From Pseudomonas fluorescens (lineage in GTDB: Bacteria > Pseudomonadota > Gammaproteobacteria > Pseudomonadales > Pseudomonadaceae): a DNA stretch of 64,000 nucleotides. Under the pieces are notes generated by a model. That model saw only the letters and a list, made by a program, of their open reading frames with translations, ran no database searches and was not told the origin of the DNA. Positions within the stretch are counted from its first letter, which is position 1. Every line of letters starts with the position of its first letter. Both the position numbers and the translations under genes were made by a program. The stretch lies in the NCBI RefSeq assembly GCF_000730425.1, contig NZ_CP008896.1, positions 62,001 through 126,000 on the forward strand. Direction: 5' to 3'. Shown in pieces: positions 44,067 through 53,769 of this stretch.

Positions 44067-45404
44067 ATGACACAGGCAATTGCATCGCCCGCGGTTCACG
44101 ACCTGATCGGTATTGGTTTCGGTCCTTCGAACCTGGCGCTGGCCATCGCCCTGCAAGAGCGCGAGAAAGCCCAAGGCAAGCTCGATGTGCTGTTTCTCGA
44201 CAAGCAGGCCGACTACCGTTGGCACGGCAACACCCTGGTGAGCCAGAGCGAGCTGCAGATTTCCTTCCTCAAGGACCTGGTGACCCTGCGCAACCCCACC
44301 AGCCCGTATTCCTTCGTCAACTACCTCAAGGCCCACGGGCGCCTGGTGGACTTCATCAACCTGGGCACGTTCTACCCGTGCCGCATGGAGTACAACGACT
44401 ACCTGCGCTGGGTCGCCGGGCAATTTACCGAACAAAGCCGCTATGGCGAGGATGTGCTGGCCATCGAGCCAATCCTGCATCAGCAGCAGGTCGAAGCGCT
44501 GCGGGTGATCTCCCGCGATGCCCACGGCGAGCAACTGGTACGCACCGCGCGCTCGGTGGTGGTCAGCGCCGGTGGCACGCCACGGATTCCCGAGGCGTTC
44601 AAGGCGCTCAAGGAGGACGGGCGGGTGTTCCACCATTCCCAGTACCTGTCACGCATGGCCCAGCAGCCGTGCGTGGAGGGCAGACCGATGCGCATTGCGA
44701 TCATTGGCGGTGGGCAGAGCGCGGCGGAGGCGTTTATCGATCTCAATGACAGCTTCCCCTCGGTGCAGGTGGATATCATCCTGCGCGGCTCGGCGCTCAA
44801 GCCGGCCGATGACAGCCCGTTCGTCAACGAAGTGTTCTCCCCAGAGTTCACCGACCTGGTGTTCCAGCAGCCCAGCAGCGAGCGCGAGCGCCTGGTCAAC
44901 GAGTACCACAACACCAACTATTCAGTGGTGGACCTGGACCTAATCGAGCGTATCTATGGGATCTTCTACCGCCAGAAAGTCTCCGGGATCGCCCGTCACG
45001 CATTCCGCACCCTGACCACCGTGGAAAAGGCCAGTGCCGGCTCCCTGGGCATCGAGCTGGTGGTGCGTCACAACGCTACCGGTGAAACCGTGATCAACCA
45101 CTACGATGCGGTGGTCCTGGCCACTGGCTACGAGCGCCAGATGCATCGCCAGTTACTGGCGCCGCTCGAAGCCTATATGGGTGACTTTGAAGTGAGCCGC
45201 GACTACCGCGTGGTCACCGATGAGCGCTGCAAGGCGGGCATCTACATGCAGGGTTTCAGCCAGGCCAGCCACGGCTTGAGCGATACCTTGCTGTCGATCC
45301 TGCCGATTCGTGCCGATGAGATTGCGGCCTCGCTGCATGAGCATGACCGCAGCCGGGGCCAGGGGCGCTCAGTGCGCGACTTGCTGCTGGCAACGGCAAG
45401 CTGA
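44067..45404 (+). CDS. pvdA: L-ornithine N5-monooxygenase PvdA
   Basis: A flavoprotein of 445 residues that hydroxylates L-ornithine with NADPH and O2 to N5-hydroxyornithine, the precursor of the hydroxamate ligand loaded by the last NRPS module. The FAD site GIGFGPSNLALA is at the N terminus, the NADPH site IGGGQSAAEAF is near residue 215 and ATGYER is near the C terminus. The ATG at 44067 follows GAGGAC and starts right before the FAD motif; an in-frame ATG at 43911 is rejected because it lies upstream of the PvdS promoter. No pvdF (transformylase) gene was seen here, which would fit an unformylated, cyclised OHOrn. Confidence 0.95.
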   Translation: MTQAIASPAVHDLIGIGFGPSNLALAIALQEREKAQGKLDVLFLDKQADYRWHGNTLVSQSELQISFLKDLVTLRNPTSPYSFVNYLKAHGRLVDFINLGTFYPCRMEYNDYLRWVAGQFTEQSRYGEDVLAIEPILHQQQVEALRVISRDAHGEQLVRTARSVVVSAGGTPRIPEAFKALKEDGRVFHHSQYLSRMAQQPCVEGRPMRIAIIGGGQSAAEAFIDLNDSFPSVQVDIILRGSALKPADDSPFVNEVFSPEFTDLVFQQPSSERERLVNEYHNTNYSVVDLDLIERIYGIFYRQKVSGIARHAFRTLTTVEKASAGSLGIELVVRHNATGETVINHYDAVVLATGYERQMHRQLLAPLEAYMGDFEVSRDYRVVTDERCKAGIYMQGFSQASHGLSDTLLSILPIRADEIAASLHEHDRSRGQGRSVRDLLLATAS

Positions 45405-45703
45405 CACAGTGGTGGAGCGTTCCCGCGCCCGCGGGAGCGATCCCTGGCTGAACCCTGGCTGAAGAGTCCGCCGATTCGCCGTACTGTCACTTTCCTCCCT
45501 CAGACTGCGGGCGTAAGCTGCGCCGGTTTTCATCCTTGCTGGCAAAGAGCCCGAGAACAACGGTGGGGGGATCAGGCAGTTCGCGTTATTGCTGACGTTT
45601 TTCGCTGGCAAGCCAGCTTCTACAGTGGGTCTTGTTTGGCCTGACTGACGCGTTCTCCCTTTTTTCGACACCGATTCTGCGGGCAATCAAAGGGAGACTC
45701 ACC
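45405..45703. other. Intergenic region with hairpins, no gene seen
   Basis: The 299 bases after pvdA hold a GC-rich hairpin (GTTCCCGCG / CGCGGGAGC near 45419-45440, no T run) and a REP-like palindrome TCGCTGGCAAGCCAGC at 45602-45617. No convincing coding sequence or PvdS box was found. Confidence 0.5.
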
Positions 45704-46420
45704 ATGCAAGCGCTCAATAACATCAATCTGGATTCCCTGATCGACACCGTGGTCAGCCTCAGCGCGGCCTTTATCCTGGGTGGGCTGATCGGTTTCGAGC
45801 GCCAGTTCCGCCAGCGCACGGCGGGGCTGCGTACCAATGTGCTGGTGGCGGTGGGGGCGGCGATCTTTGTCGACATGGCCAACCGCCTGGCCGGGGCCGA
45901 AGGCGCCGTGCGGGTGGTGGCGTACGTGGTGTCCGGCATTGGCTTTCTCGGCGCCGGGGTGATCATGCGCGAGGAGGGCAACGTACGGGGGCTCAATACC
46001 GCAGCCACGTTGTGGACGTCCGCCGCCGTGGGCGCCTGCGCCGGTGCCGATCTGATCCTTGAGGCGTTCCTGGGCACGATGTTTGTGCTGGCGGCCAATA
46101 CGTTGCTGCGCCCGATCGTCAACAACATCAACCGCCAGCCCCTGGACGTGGTGTCGGCCGAGGTCACCAATATCCTCTACGTGATCGCCCGGCGTACCCA
46201 GCAGCAAGCGGTCATGGCCTTGCTGGAGTCGGAACTGGCGCGCTGCAACTACCCGGCCAGTGATGTTGATGTACGACCTTTTGGCAGTGAGGAGGTTGAG
46301 ATCGAGGCCACGTTGGCGGCCAATTCGGTCGACGGTGACGAACTCGATGCCCTGGTGACACGGATCTCCCAGTCGACCCTGGTGGTGCAAGCCTTCTGGA
46401 GTCCCAGCACCACCGATTGA
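45704..46420 (+). CDS. MgtC/SapB family inner-membrane protein
   Basis: A protein of about 238 residues with four or five hydrophobic segments in the first 140 and a soluble C-terminal ACT-like domain. The MgtC hallmarks [35 protein letters not shown] and GLNTAATLW are present. The ATG at 45704 follows AGGGAGA at good spacing. MgtC proteins are linked to Mg2+ limitation, acid growth and regulation of membrane energetics; the substrate, if any, is not known. It is monocistronic, with its own terminator, and has no visible link to pyoverdine apart from position. Confidence 0.88.
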   Translation: MQALNNINLDSLIDTVVSLSAAFILGGLIGFERQFRQRTAGLRTNVLVAVGAAIFVDMANRLAGAEGAVRVVAYVVSGIGFLGAGVIMREEGNVRGLNTAATLWTSAAVGACAGADLILEAFLGTMFVLAANTLLRPIVNNINRQPLDVVSAEVTNILYVIARRTQQQAVMALLESELARCNYPASDVDVRPFGSEEVEIEATLAANSVDGDELDALVTRISQSTLVVQAFWSPSTTD

Positions 46421-46443
46421 GGGTGCCTCGCTTGTCCGGCCGC

Positions 46444-46477
46444 AAAGCCGCCTCCTGTTATGGGGGGCGGCTTTTTT
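46444..46477 (+). terminator. Rho-independent terminator after the MgtC-family gene
   Basis: Stem AAAGCCGCC / GGCGGCTTT with a loop of about 12 bases and a T run. Confidence 0.85.
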
Positions 46478-46746
46478 CGTATGTTTGACTACGCTTTTGT
46501 GAGGAATAATCCTACATATGAGGCGGATTTTCCCTTCGGGCGAAACATCATTCCGTTGTTAATGTCACGCCGTTGCACCTAACCAAATTCCGTTGAAACG
46601 TTCTGTGAAAGCAGTGCCGCTGGTCGGAACTGGTAGTTCTCACAGGTACAGGGGTTTCGTGTGATGTGTAAGGGTATTGGCGCTCCTGAAATGAGCCGTC
46701 GCCAATGAAGCAACTAAACAATCGTGGTGTCTTCCAAGGGAGTCGC
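46478..46746. other. Upstream region of the BvgA-like gene, no gene seen
   Basis: These 269 bases are moderately AT-rich and hold no supported ORF. Presumably they carry the promoter of the two-component operon, but no specific operator was recognised. Confidence 0.4.
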
Positions 46747-47373
46747 ATGAGCAAAGCGTTAATCGTGGACGATCATCCGTTCATTCGTGCAACCGTCAAG
46801 TACCTGTTGCGCCAGGAGGGCTTCGAGACCATTTTCGAGGCCGCCAATGGTGCCGATGCGTTACAGATTGCCAGGGAGGAGCGACCAGACCTGGTCATTC
46901 TCGACCTGGCGATGCCCAAGCTGGGCGGGCTGGAGGTCATCAGCCGGATCAAGGCCTTGGGCCTGCCCTGCAAGATCCTGGTACTGACTTCTTATCTGGC
47001 GGTGTTTTTCTCGACGCGTTGCATGCGCGCCGGGGCGATGGGGTTTGTCGCAAAAACCGGCGAGCTGGATGAGTTGCAAAAAGCCATTAAAGCCGTCATG
47101 TCCAACTACAGCTGCTTTCCCAGCCTGCCCACGAGCTCCGTGCGCAAGGACGACTTGCAGACCACGGAACAGCAACTGGTAGAAGCGCTTTCCGATCGCG
47201 AGCTGATGGTCCTGCAGAAGCTGGCGCTGGGCCTGGGCAACAACGAAATCGCCAAGGACATGCTGTTGAGTCACAAGACCATCAGTACTTACAAGACCCG
47301 GTTAAAGGAGAAACTGCACATGTCTTCGGTGGTGCATTTATCCAAGTTCGCCCAGCGCAATCATTTGATCTGA
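46747..47373 (+). CDS. LuxR-family response regulator (BvgA/EvgA-like)
   Basis: A 208-residue protein with an N-terminal receiver (acidic pair in VDDHPF, phospho-acceptor Asp in LVILDLAMP, Lys in FVAKTG) and a C-terminal LuxR helix-turn-helix (LSDRELMVLQKLALGLGNNE, then SHKTISTYKTRL). The start at 46747 follows AGGGAG seven bases before the ATG. It ends one base before the adjoining hybrid kinase ATG (TGATATG), so the pair is an operon. The kinase's receiver and Hpt domains would feed this regulator by phosphorelay, as in BvgAS/EvgAS. Confidence 0.92.
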   Translation: MSKALIVDDHPFIRATVKYLLRQEGFETIFEAANGADALQIAREERPDLVILDLAMPKLGGLEVISRIKALGLPCKILVLTSYLAVFFSTRCMRAGAMGFVAKTGELDELQKAIKAVMSNYSCFPSLPTSSVRKDDLQTTEQQLVEALSDRELMVLQKLALGLGNNEIAKDMLLSHKTISTYKTRLKEKLHMSSVVHLSKFAQRNHLI

Positions 47374-47374
47374 T

Positions 47375-50300
47375 ATGTCGACAGCCCTGGGCAAGTGGCT
47401 CGCCGCCTTCTGGCTGGCGGGCCTGTCACTCACCTTCAACGTGGCTCTGGGTGAGCCACAGTTCCTGCACCTGCTGGGGCATTCGAGTCTTGACATCCCG
47501 CAGGTGAACCTCAATGAAGCGGATTGGCGCTGGCTGCGCGAGCGCCGCACGCTGGTAATGGGGGTTTCGGCCCCTGATTATGCCCCCTTCGATCTGACGA
47601 ACAATAACGACGAGCTGGAAGGCATCACCGCCGATTATGCGGCGTTGGTCGGCCAGGTCCTGAACGTTACGATTCAGGTGCAGCGCTACGAACATCGGGA
47701 TGAAGTCATTGCAGCCCTCAAGCGCGGCGATGTGGATTTCCTGGGGACGGCCAATGGCTACGAGGCAGCGGACCGCCAGCTGAGGCTGTCGCGTTCGTAT
47801 GCCAATGACCAGCCGACACTGGTGACACGCGTCGATGACACTCAAGCCTTGAGTGCGGAGCTGGAAGGCAAGCGCCTGGCCATGCTCTATCACTACATGC
47901 AGCCCGAGATGGTCGCGGCCTATTACTCCAATGCCTCACTGCAGCTGTATTCATCGACCATCGAGGCGCTTGGCGCCGTGGCCTTTGGCCAGGCGGACGT
48001 TTATCTGGGCGATGCGATCAGCGCCAACTATCTGATCAACAAAAACCACCTCAATAATGTGCGCATGGCGGACTTTTCCAGCCTGGAGGTCAACCCTTTC
48101 GCGTTTGCCGTGACCGCGGAAAATATCCGCCTATTGCGCATCATCAACGCGGCGCTGGCGGTGATCCCGGCCAACGAACAAATGGAGATCCTGCGGCGCT
48201 GGAGCGCCGGCAACCTGGGGGTGGTGGGGCGTGAGCGCCTGCGCTTGAGCGCCAGTGAGCAGCGCTGGCTGGACAAGCATCCACGGGTCAAGGTGACGGC
48301 GCTGGATAAATTCCAACCCTTGTCATTTTTCAATGAGCGAGGGCAATTGCAGGGCTTGAGTGCCGAGGTGCTGGCCCAGATCAGCTTGCGTACCGGCTTG
48401 AAGTTCGATGTGGTGCGCGGCAGCTCGCTGACTCGGCAAGTCGAGCAGGTCAGCGAGGGGGATGCGGACATGATCGCGTTCATCACGCCGAGCATGGCCC
48501 GAGAAGACAAAATCCGCTTTACCCGGCCGTACCTCAACAACCCGTTCGTGCTGGTCACGCGCGACGATGGCGGCAGCCCGATGACCCTGGATGATATGGC
48601 GGGCAAGCGCCTGGCCGTGCTGGGCCGCAGCGTGCAGCGGGACATCATCAGCCGGGACTATCCCAAGGTCGTGCTGGTGGACGTCGAGAGCCCGGCGCAG
48701 GCCATGGCCTTGGTCGCCAGCGCGAGTGTGGATGCGTCGGTCAACGCACTGATCATTGCGCGCTACATGATTGCCCATCAGTACCGGGATCGCCTGCGTA
48801 TCACCAGTACGGTGGGTTCGCAGCCGGCGCGACTCGCCTTTGGCGTGGGCCGTGGCCAGTTGGAGTTGTACTCGATCCTGGACAAGGCGCTACTGAGCAT
48901 CTCCCCCCAGGAGATGGATGAGTTGACCAATCGTTGGCGCAGCGAGTTGGTGAGCAACGACAGCTACTGGCTACGCCACCGCAACACGATTATCCAGGGC
49001 TTCTCGCTGGCCGCGTTGTTACTGTTGATCACCCTGGGCTGGGCCATTTACCTGCGCCGCCTGATCCGCAGGCGCGCCCAGGCCGAACGCGCCTTGAGCG
49101 ACCAGATGCGCTTTATGAGTGTGCTGATCGACGGCACGCCACACCCGATTTACGTGCGCGACCGCCTGGGCCGGCTGATGGCCTGCAACAGTGCCTATCT
49201 CAATGTGTTCGGCTTTCGGCTCGAAGACGTTATCGGCAAGACCGTGGTCGAGACTGACACTGGCAATCACCCCCAGGCCCAGTCTTACCACGAGGACTAC
49301 TTGCGTCTGATGGAGCTCGGCGAGCCGCAGATTCACGACCGTGTACTCAAGGTGCCAGGGGGCGCAACCCTGACCATTTATCACTGGATGCTGCCGTACC
49401 GTGATGGCGATGAGAAGGTCGTGGGCATGATTGCCGGCTGGGTAGACGTCAGCGAGCGCCAGCGTTTGCTGGGGCAATTGCAGGAGGCCAAGGAAGAGGC
49501 GGATGCTGCCAACCGTGCCAAGACCACCTTCCTGGCGACCATGAGCCATGAGATCCGCACGCCGATGAATGCGGTGATCGGCATGATCGAGCTGGCGCTC
49601 AAGAATGCCGAGCAGGGGCGTATCGACCACGATGCCCTGGCAGTGGCCTCCGACGCATCGCGCGGCATGCTGGAATTGATCGGCGATATTCTCGACATCG
49701 CTCGCATCGAGTCCGGCCACCTGTCCCTGACCCTGGAGCCCTCGAACCTGCGCGAGCTGCTGCTTTCGGCGGCCCGGATCTTCGAGGGGCTGGCGCGTAC
49801 CAAGGGCCTGGCCTTGCAGGTGGAACTGGATCCGCTGGTTGACCGCTACGTATTGATCGACCCGCTGCGCTTCAAGCAGGTGGTCTCCAACCTGTTGAGC
49901 AACGCGATCAAGTTTACCGCCCAGGGCCACGTGCGCCTGTACGCCAGCGGTTTACCGGCGGTTGCCAACGGTTACCTGAGCCTCAGGCTGGTGGTGGAGG
50001 ACACCGGTATTGGGATCGGCATGGAAGACCAGATGCGCTTGTTCAATCCTTTTGTGCAAGGGCGCAACACCGACCAGTCGGCTCGCAGTGGTTCCGGCCT
50101 GGGGCTGGTGATCAGCCGCAGCCTGTGCGAGATGATGGGCGGCCAGCTGAAGCTGAGTAGCGTGCTGGGGCAAGGCACGCGGGTAGAGGTCACGCTGCTC
50201 CTGGCGGTGGCCGCGTCGGCAATCGCACACGCCGAGCCGGTTGTTCTGGAGGCGCCGCCTGCCCATGTGTTGAGCATCCTGGTGGTCGATGACTACCCCG

Positions 50301-51013
50301 CCAACCGGCAATTGTTGACCCGGCAACTGAGTTTCCTGGGGCACCGGATCACCACCGCCAACGATGGGGTGCAGGGCTTTGAGTGCTGGCAGGCCGAGCG
50401 ATTCGACGGGGTGATCACTGACTGCAATATGCCGCTGAAAAATGGCTATGACCTGGCGCGGGACATTCGTGCCGATGAGCGTGCCCGTGGCTTGGCACCT
50501 TGTCTGCTGCTCGGGTTTACCGCCAATGCCCAACCGGAGGAGACCGAGCGCTGCATCGCTGCCGGCATGGACGGTTGCCTGTTCAAGCCCACCGGGCTTG
50601 AGGACCTGCATGCCGCGCTGGCATCACGCACGGCCAGGCCTTCGGTCAATGAGCCGCAGCAAGCCGCTCCAGCCAAGGCACTCGACTTGAGCCGCTTGTT
50701 GAAGCTGACCGGCTCCGACACTGACGCCGTCAAGGAATTGCTCATGCAACTGCTCGACAGCCTCGCCGCCGATCGTGCGCAAGTGCAGGCCCTGCTCGAA
50801 GCAAACGACTACGCCCAGTTACATGACCTGGCCCATAGGACCAAGGGCGGGGCACGACTGGTCGCGGCACAGGCATTGGTGAATCACTGCGAAGCGCTGG
50901 AAGCGGCCTGTGAGCAACGGGATCCCGGGGCGCTGGTCCTGGCAGTGGCGGGGTTGCGGGACGCTATTGATCAATTGCATCAGGCCCTGACGGACTATTG
51001 CAAACAGGCATAA
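47375..51013 (+). CDS. BvgS/EvgS-like hybrid sensor histidine kinase
   Basis: An inner-membrane unorthodox kinase of 1212 residues. It has a signal peptide, two tandem periplasmic solute-binding-like (SBP_bac_3) domains (about 50-275 and 290-530) and a transmembrane helix (SLAALLLLITLGWAIYL near 550). A PAS domain (about 580-690) and kinase core follow, with H-box ATMSHEIRTPMNAVIGM near 725, N-box NLLSNAIKF near 838 and GSGLGLVISR. A receiver (VVDDYPANR near 970, acceptor Asp in ITDCNMPL) and Hpt domain (LAHRTKGGARL near 1152) complete it. All phosphorelay residues are present, so it looks functional. The ligand is unknown. Confidence 0.93.
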   Translation: MSTALGKWLAAFWLAGLSLTFNVALGEPQFLHLLGHSSLDIPQVNLNEADWRWLRERRTLVMGVSAPDYAPFDLTNNNDELEGITADYAALVGQVLNVTIQVQRYEHRDEVIAALKRGDVDFLGTANGYEAADRQLRLSRSYANDQPTLVTRVDDTQALSAELEGKRLAMLYHYMQPEMVAAYYSNASLQLYSSTIEALGAVAFGQADVYLGDAISANYLINKNHLNNVRMADFSSLEVNPFAFAVTAENIRLLRIINAALAVIPANEQMEILRRWSAGNLGVVGRERLRLSASEQRWLDKHPRVKVTALDKFQPLSFFNERGQLQGLSAEVLAQISLRTGLKFDVVRGSSLTRQVEQVSEGDADMIAFITPSMAREDKIRFTRPYLNNPFVLVTRDDGGSPMTLDDMAGKRLAVLGRSVQRDIISRDYPKVVLVDVESPAQAMALVASASVDASVNALIIARYMIAHQYRDRLRITSTVGSQPARLAFGVGRGQLELYSILDKALLSISPQEMDELTNRWRSELVSNDSYWLRHRNTIIQGFSLAALLLLITLGWAIYLRRLIRRRAQAERALSDQMRFMSVLIDGTPHPIYVRDRLGRLMACNSAYLNVFGFRLEDVIGKTVVETDTGNHPQAQSYHEDYLRLMELGEPQIHDRVLKVPGGATLTIYHWMLPYRDGDEKVVGMIAGWVDVSERQRLLGQLQEAKEEADAANRAKTTFLATMSHEIRTPMNAVIGMIELALKNAEQGRIDHDALAVASDASRGMLELIGDILDIARIESGHLSLTLEPSNLRELLLSAARIFEGLARTKGLALQVELDPLVDRYVLIDPLRFKQVVSNLLSNAIKFTAQGHVRLYASGLPAVANGYLSLRLVVEDTGIGIGMEDQMRLFNPFVQGRNTDQSARSGSGLGLVISRSLCEMMGGQLKLSSVLGQGTRVEVTLLLAVAASAIAHAEPVVLEAPPAHVLSILVVDDYPANRQLLTRQLSFLGHRITTANDGVQGFECWQAERFDGVITDCNMPLKNGYDLARDIRADERARGLAPCLLLGFTANAQPEETERCIAAGMDGCLFKPTGLEDLHAALASRTARPSVNEPQQAAPAKALDLSRLLKLTGSDTDAVKELLMQLLDSLAADRAQVQALLEANDYAQLHDLAHRTKGGARLVAAQALVNHCEALEAACEQRDPGALVLAVAGLRDAIDQLHQALTDYCKQA

Positions 51014-51144
51014 GGGGAGAATGTCGGGAGATTTGGGAGAACTCCTACGCGCGGAGGGAACTACGCTGATTTTTTTGTCTAATTATGTCTGGAAGAGTAG
51101 GCCGCTCCTTCCTGCCACGAGCAATGCCTGCTCAGGGACCTGCC

Positions 51145-51579
51145 ATGCCAACCAAAGCACTGACCATCCTGATTGCTGATGAACAGCACCTGCAACGGTT
51201 GCACATCGAGAAAATGCTCAACCAGTTGGGCTACTACCGGATCGTCCCGGTGCAGACTTTCGATGAAGTACTGATCCTGACCGATATCTCGGCGGAGCCA
51301 TTCGATGTGTTGATTGTTCATGCCGGACTGGCCACCAGCGCAGTGGGCGCGCTGGCGTTCCAGCAGCAACATCCGCAGGTGCGTCATGTGCTGGTGTATG
51401 ACGACCAGGACCTGGGGTTGCCGGCCGCGCTGACGCCCCAGGTCCTGGTGCGCTTGCCGGGATCGCCCGACAGCGTCACGTTGGAACACTTCATGGACAT
51501 CATCGACCCGCCGTCATCCGCCAGCGGCTTGCGGGTCTTGCCGTGGCTGCGGGAACTGTCGCGCAGCCCGGCAGCCTAG
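51145..51579 (+). CDS. Small receiver-like protein without phospho-acceptor Asp
   Basis: A protein of about 144 residues that follows the hybrid kinase after about 130 bases. The fold pattern of a CheY-like receiver is visible: LTILIADEQHLQRLHIEKML at the start gives an acidic pair. The stretch that normally reads ILDxxMP is FDVLIVHAGL, with His where the phospho-acceptor Asp should be, and no conserved Lys is evident near the end. It is probably an unphosphorylated partner, for example a competitor or adaptor of the neighbouring phosphorelay. Starts at 51145 and 51124 are both possible; 51145 puts the start just before the first beta strand. Confidence 0.7.
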   Translation: MPTKALTILIADEQHLQRLHIEKMLNQLGYYRIVPVQTFDEVLILTDISAEPFDVLIVHAGLATSAVGALAFQQQHPQVRHVLVYDDQDLGLPAALTPQVLVRLPGSPDSVTLEHFMDIIDPPSSASGLRVLPWLRELSRSPAA

Positions 51580-51580
51580 C

Positions 51581-52384
51581 TCAGTCCCACTGCGGTGCGA
51601 TGCCCTTGGGGCTGGTCAGGCGATGGCCGCGCTCCAGGCCGGCAATCTGTGCCATATCGGCTTCGCTCAAGGTCAGTTGCACGGCCTTGAGGTTGCTTTG
51701 CAGGTGGGTGCGCTGGGTCGAGGAAGGAATCACCGCATACCCCGATTGCATGGCCCATGCGAGGGTCACCTGTGCCGGTGTAGCCTGGTAGCGTTCGGCA
51801 ATTGCCTGGATCACCGGGTCTTTCAGCACTTCGCCGTAGGCCAGGGTCATGTACGAGGTAATCTGGATGCCGTGGTGCTTGGCCAAATCCACCACCTTAC
51901 GGTTCTGCAGATACGGGTGCAGTTCGATCTGGTGGGTGGCGATATTCTCGGCGCCGACGGCGGCAATGGCTTCTTCCATCAGCGCTACGGTGAAGTTGGA
52001 GACACCGATCTGCCGGGTCAGGCCCAGGCGCCTGGCTTCGAGCAACTGTTCCATGAACACGGTGACGGGTACCTGGTTTTGTGGTGACGGCCAATGGATC
52101 AGGGTCAAGTCCAGGTAGTCGGTCTTGAGCTTGCGCAGGCTTTCCTTGAGGCTGGGGATCAGCTTGCCTTCGGCAAAATGGGCAATCCATATCTTGCTGG
52201 TGATGAACAGCTCATCGCGGGGAATACCGCTGTCGGCGATGGCTTGGCCGACATCGGCTTCGTTCTCGTAGATCTGCGCGGTATCGACGGCCCGGTAGCC
52301 CAGGTCGAGGGCGTTGCCGACAGAGTCGACAACCACTTGGCCTTGCAGGCGAAACGTACCAAGGCCGAAGGCGGGAATAGACAT
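51581..52384 (-). CDS. dkgB: Aldo/keto reductase, DkgB-like (2,5-diketo-D-gluconate reductase family)
   Basis: A cytoplasmic NADPH-dependent reductase of 267 residues. AKR landmarks are [21 protein letters not shown] (with the catalytic Asp and Tyr), ITSKIW (Lys), LTLIHWPSP (His) and a C-terminal [13 protein letters not shown] for NADP binding. The length and the spacing resemble DkgB. The ATG at 52384 begins just before the first strand; in-frame codons further upstream lack support. Its stop lies one base from the stop of the convergent receiver-like gene, with no terminator between them. Confidence 0.85.
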   Translation of the reverse strand: MSIPAFGLGTFRLQGQVVVDSVGNALDLGYRAVDTAQIYENEADVGQAIADSGIPRDELFITSKIWIAHFAEGKLIPSLKESLRKLKTDYLDLTLIHWPSPQNQVPVTVFMEQLLEARRLGLTRQIGVSNFTVALMEEAIAAVGAENIATHQIELHPYLQNRKVVDLAKHHGIQITSYMTLAYGEVLKDPVIQAIAERYQATPAQVTLAWAMQSGYAVIPSSTQRTHLQSNLKAVQLTLSEADMAQIAGLERGHRLTSPKGIAPQWD

Positions 52385-52498
52385 GAGTGACTCCAGTGGT
52401 GGCGTGAACAATGGCGGCGAGTATCTGCCCAGGGCGCCAGGGGAAACACCCACGATTGTTCAAATGACTCTTGACCACAGGTCACGAGTCGCCGGCTC

Positions 52499-53413
52499 CT
52501 ACAGGGTGTGGAGCTGGCGTGCCAGGTCCAGCACCACTTTGCCGCTGCCGACATTGGGCACCAGGTGGGTAAACGGGATATCGATCATGCGGTTTTCCCG
52601 TACCGCCCGCAGGCGCGACAGTACCGGGTCGCGGGTCAGCAACTGGCGTTTACGGCTGGCCGGGGACCATACGGCATCGGCCAGCAGAATCACGTCCGGG
52701 TCGCTCATTAATAACGTCTCACTGCTGACCGTGACCCGGTGTTGATTGACCCCAGCCAACAGGTTGCGTGCCCCGGCAGCAGCCAGCAGGGCGGTGACAA
52801 AACCTTGCCGTCCCTCGCTGTCCAGGCCGTTGACCTCACTGTCGAGGTAAAACACCGACAAGGGTTTTGCCGGCTTGGCCAGTGCCTGGGCCCTGGCCAG
52901 GTCGGCATCCAGGGCGTCAATCAGTTCGCGGGCCCGCGGCAGTTTATGCAGCAGGCTGCCCAGGGTCAGCAGGTCATTGCGAATGTGGCCGAAGTAGTCC
53001 AGGGAGTGTCCGGCACAGGCCGACTCCAGCAGATACGAAGCCACACCGTTGCCGGCGAGCCCGCTGCGCGAGGTGACGCCGTTGCCAAAGGCGGTGGCAA
53101 AGCCGCCCACCACCAGGTCCGGCTTCTGCCCATACAGCACCTCGCTGGCCGGGTAGCGGGGGGCAATCACTGGCACTCCAACATATTCACCCGGCTTGCG
53201 CGCGGCCTCGTTGTCATCCAGGTACGCCACGCCTACCAGTGTCGGGCCGGCGTCCAGGGCCAGCAGCAGATCGGCGGCGTGCTGGTTGAGGGCGACAATG
53301 CGCGACGGTGGCGTCTGGGGCAGATACCAGTCCTGCTGGCAATTGCGATAACCGCCAGCCAGGGCGGTTGCGCTGCACAACAGGCTAATGGCAAGCCCTC
53401 CCAGGCGTTTCAT
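52499..53413 (-). CDS. btuF: Periplasmic cobalamin-type ABC substrate-binding protein (BtuF-like)
   Basis: A protein of about 304 residues with a clear signal peptide (LGGLAISLLCSATALA) and the helical-backbone binding-protein fold: RIVALNQHAADLLLALD, KPDLVVGGFATAF and SDPDVILLADAVW. The cobalamin assignment comes mainly from context, as the third gene behind a cobalamin riboswitch. An iron-siderophore or haem ligand is possible from sequence alone. The ATG overlaps the preceding stop by four bases, so translation is coupled. No btuCD permease or ATPase genes are in the window. Confidence 0.75.
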   Translation of the reverse strand: MKRLGGLAISLLCSATALAGGYRNCQQDWYLPQTPPSRIVALNQHAADLLLALDAGPTLVGVAYLDDNEAARKPGEYVGVPVIAPRYPASEVLYGQKPDLVVGGFATAFGNGVTSRSGLAGNGVASYLLESACAGHSLDYFGHIRNDLLTLGSLLHKLPRARELIDALDADLARAQALAKPAKPLSVFYLDSEVNGLDSEGRQGFVTALLAAAGARNLLAGVNQHRVTVSSETLLMSDPDVILLADAVWSPASRKRQLLTRDPVLSRLRAVRENRMIDIPFTHLVPNVGSGKVVLDLARQLHTL

Positions 53414-53769
53414 GGGCGCTCCCGGATCAACAGCTCTTCGAGCACTTCGCCGCCCACCAGGTGTACATCCACCAGGCGCACGGCATCGGCCTTGTTGCGC
53501 ACGCCATACCAGCAGCGCTCCGGGTACACCGTGAGCACCGGCCCCAGGTTGCACGGGAACTGGCAATGGGTGCGTGTCAGCAGTACGCCGCCGGGCACTT
53601 CGATGTGCTGGTGTTCCAGCAGGCGCCGGCGCAGGGTTTTCCACAGCTGCAAGGCGCCGCGCTGGGTACAGCGCGGGCCGGTGCATAGCAGCACATGCCG
53701 GGCGTGGTCGGGGATACGGGACCAGTCGGGGTGGGTGTCAACCCCGTCGATTTGCGTGATTTGAGTCAT
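53410..53769 (-). CDS. Thioredoxin-like [2Fe-2S] ferredoxin domain protein
   Basis: A small protein of 119 residues. Four cysteines are arranged as LLCTGPRCTQRG and THCQFPCNLGP, the pattern of thioredoxin-fold [2Fe-2S] proteins. The C-terminal half (VYPERCWYG, VDVHLVGGEVLEELL) also fits that family. It has no signal peptide and is expected in the cytoplasm. It sits between the btuB-like receptor and btuF-like genes, with a one-base overlap upstream and a four-base overlap downstream, so it belongs to the cobalamin operon. Its function there is not established; a redox role on the corrin or cobalt is an inference. Confidence 0.8.
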   Translation of the reverse strand: MTQITQIDGVDTHPDWSRIPDHARHVLLCTGPRCTQRGALQLWKTLRRRLLEHQHIEVPGGVLLTRTHCQFPCNLGPVLTVYPERCWYGVRNKADAVRLVDVHLVGGEVLEELLIRERP

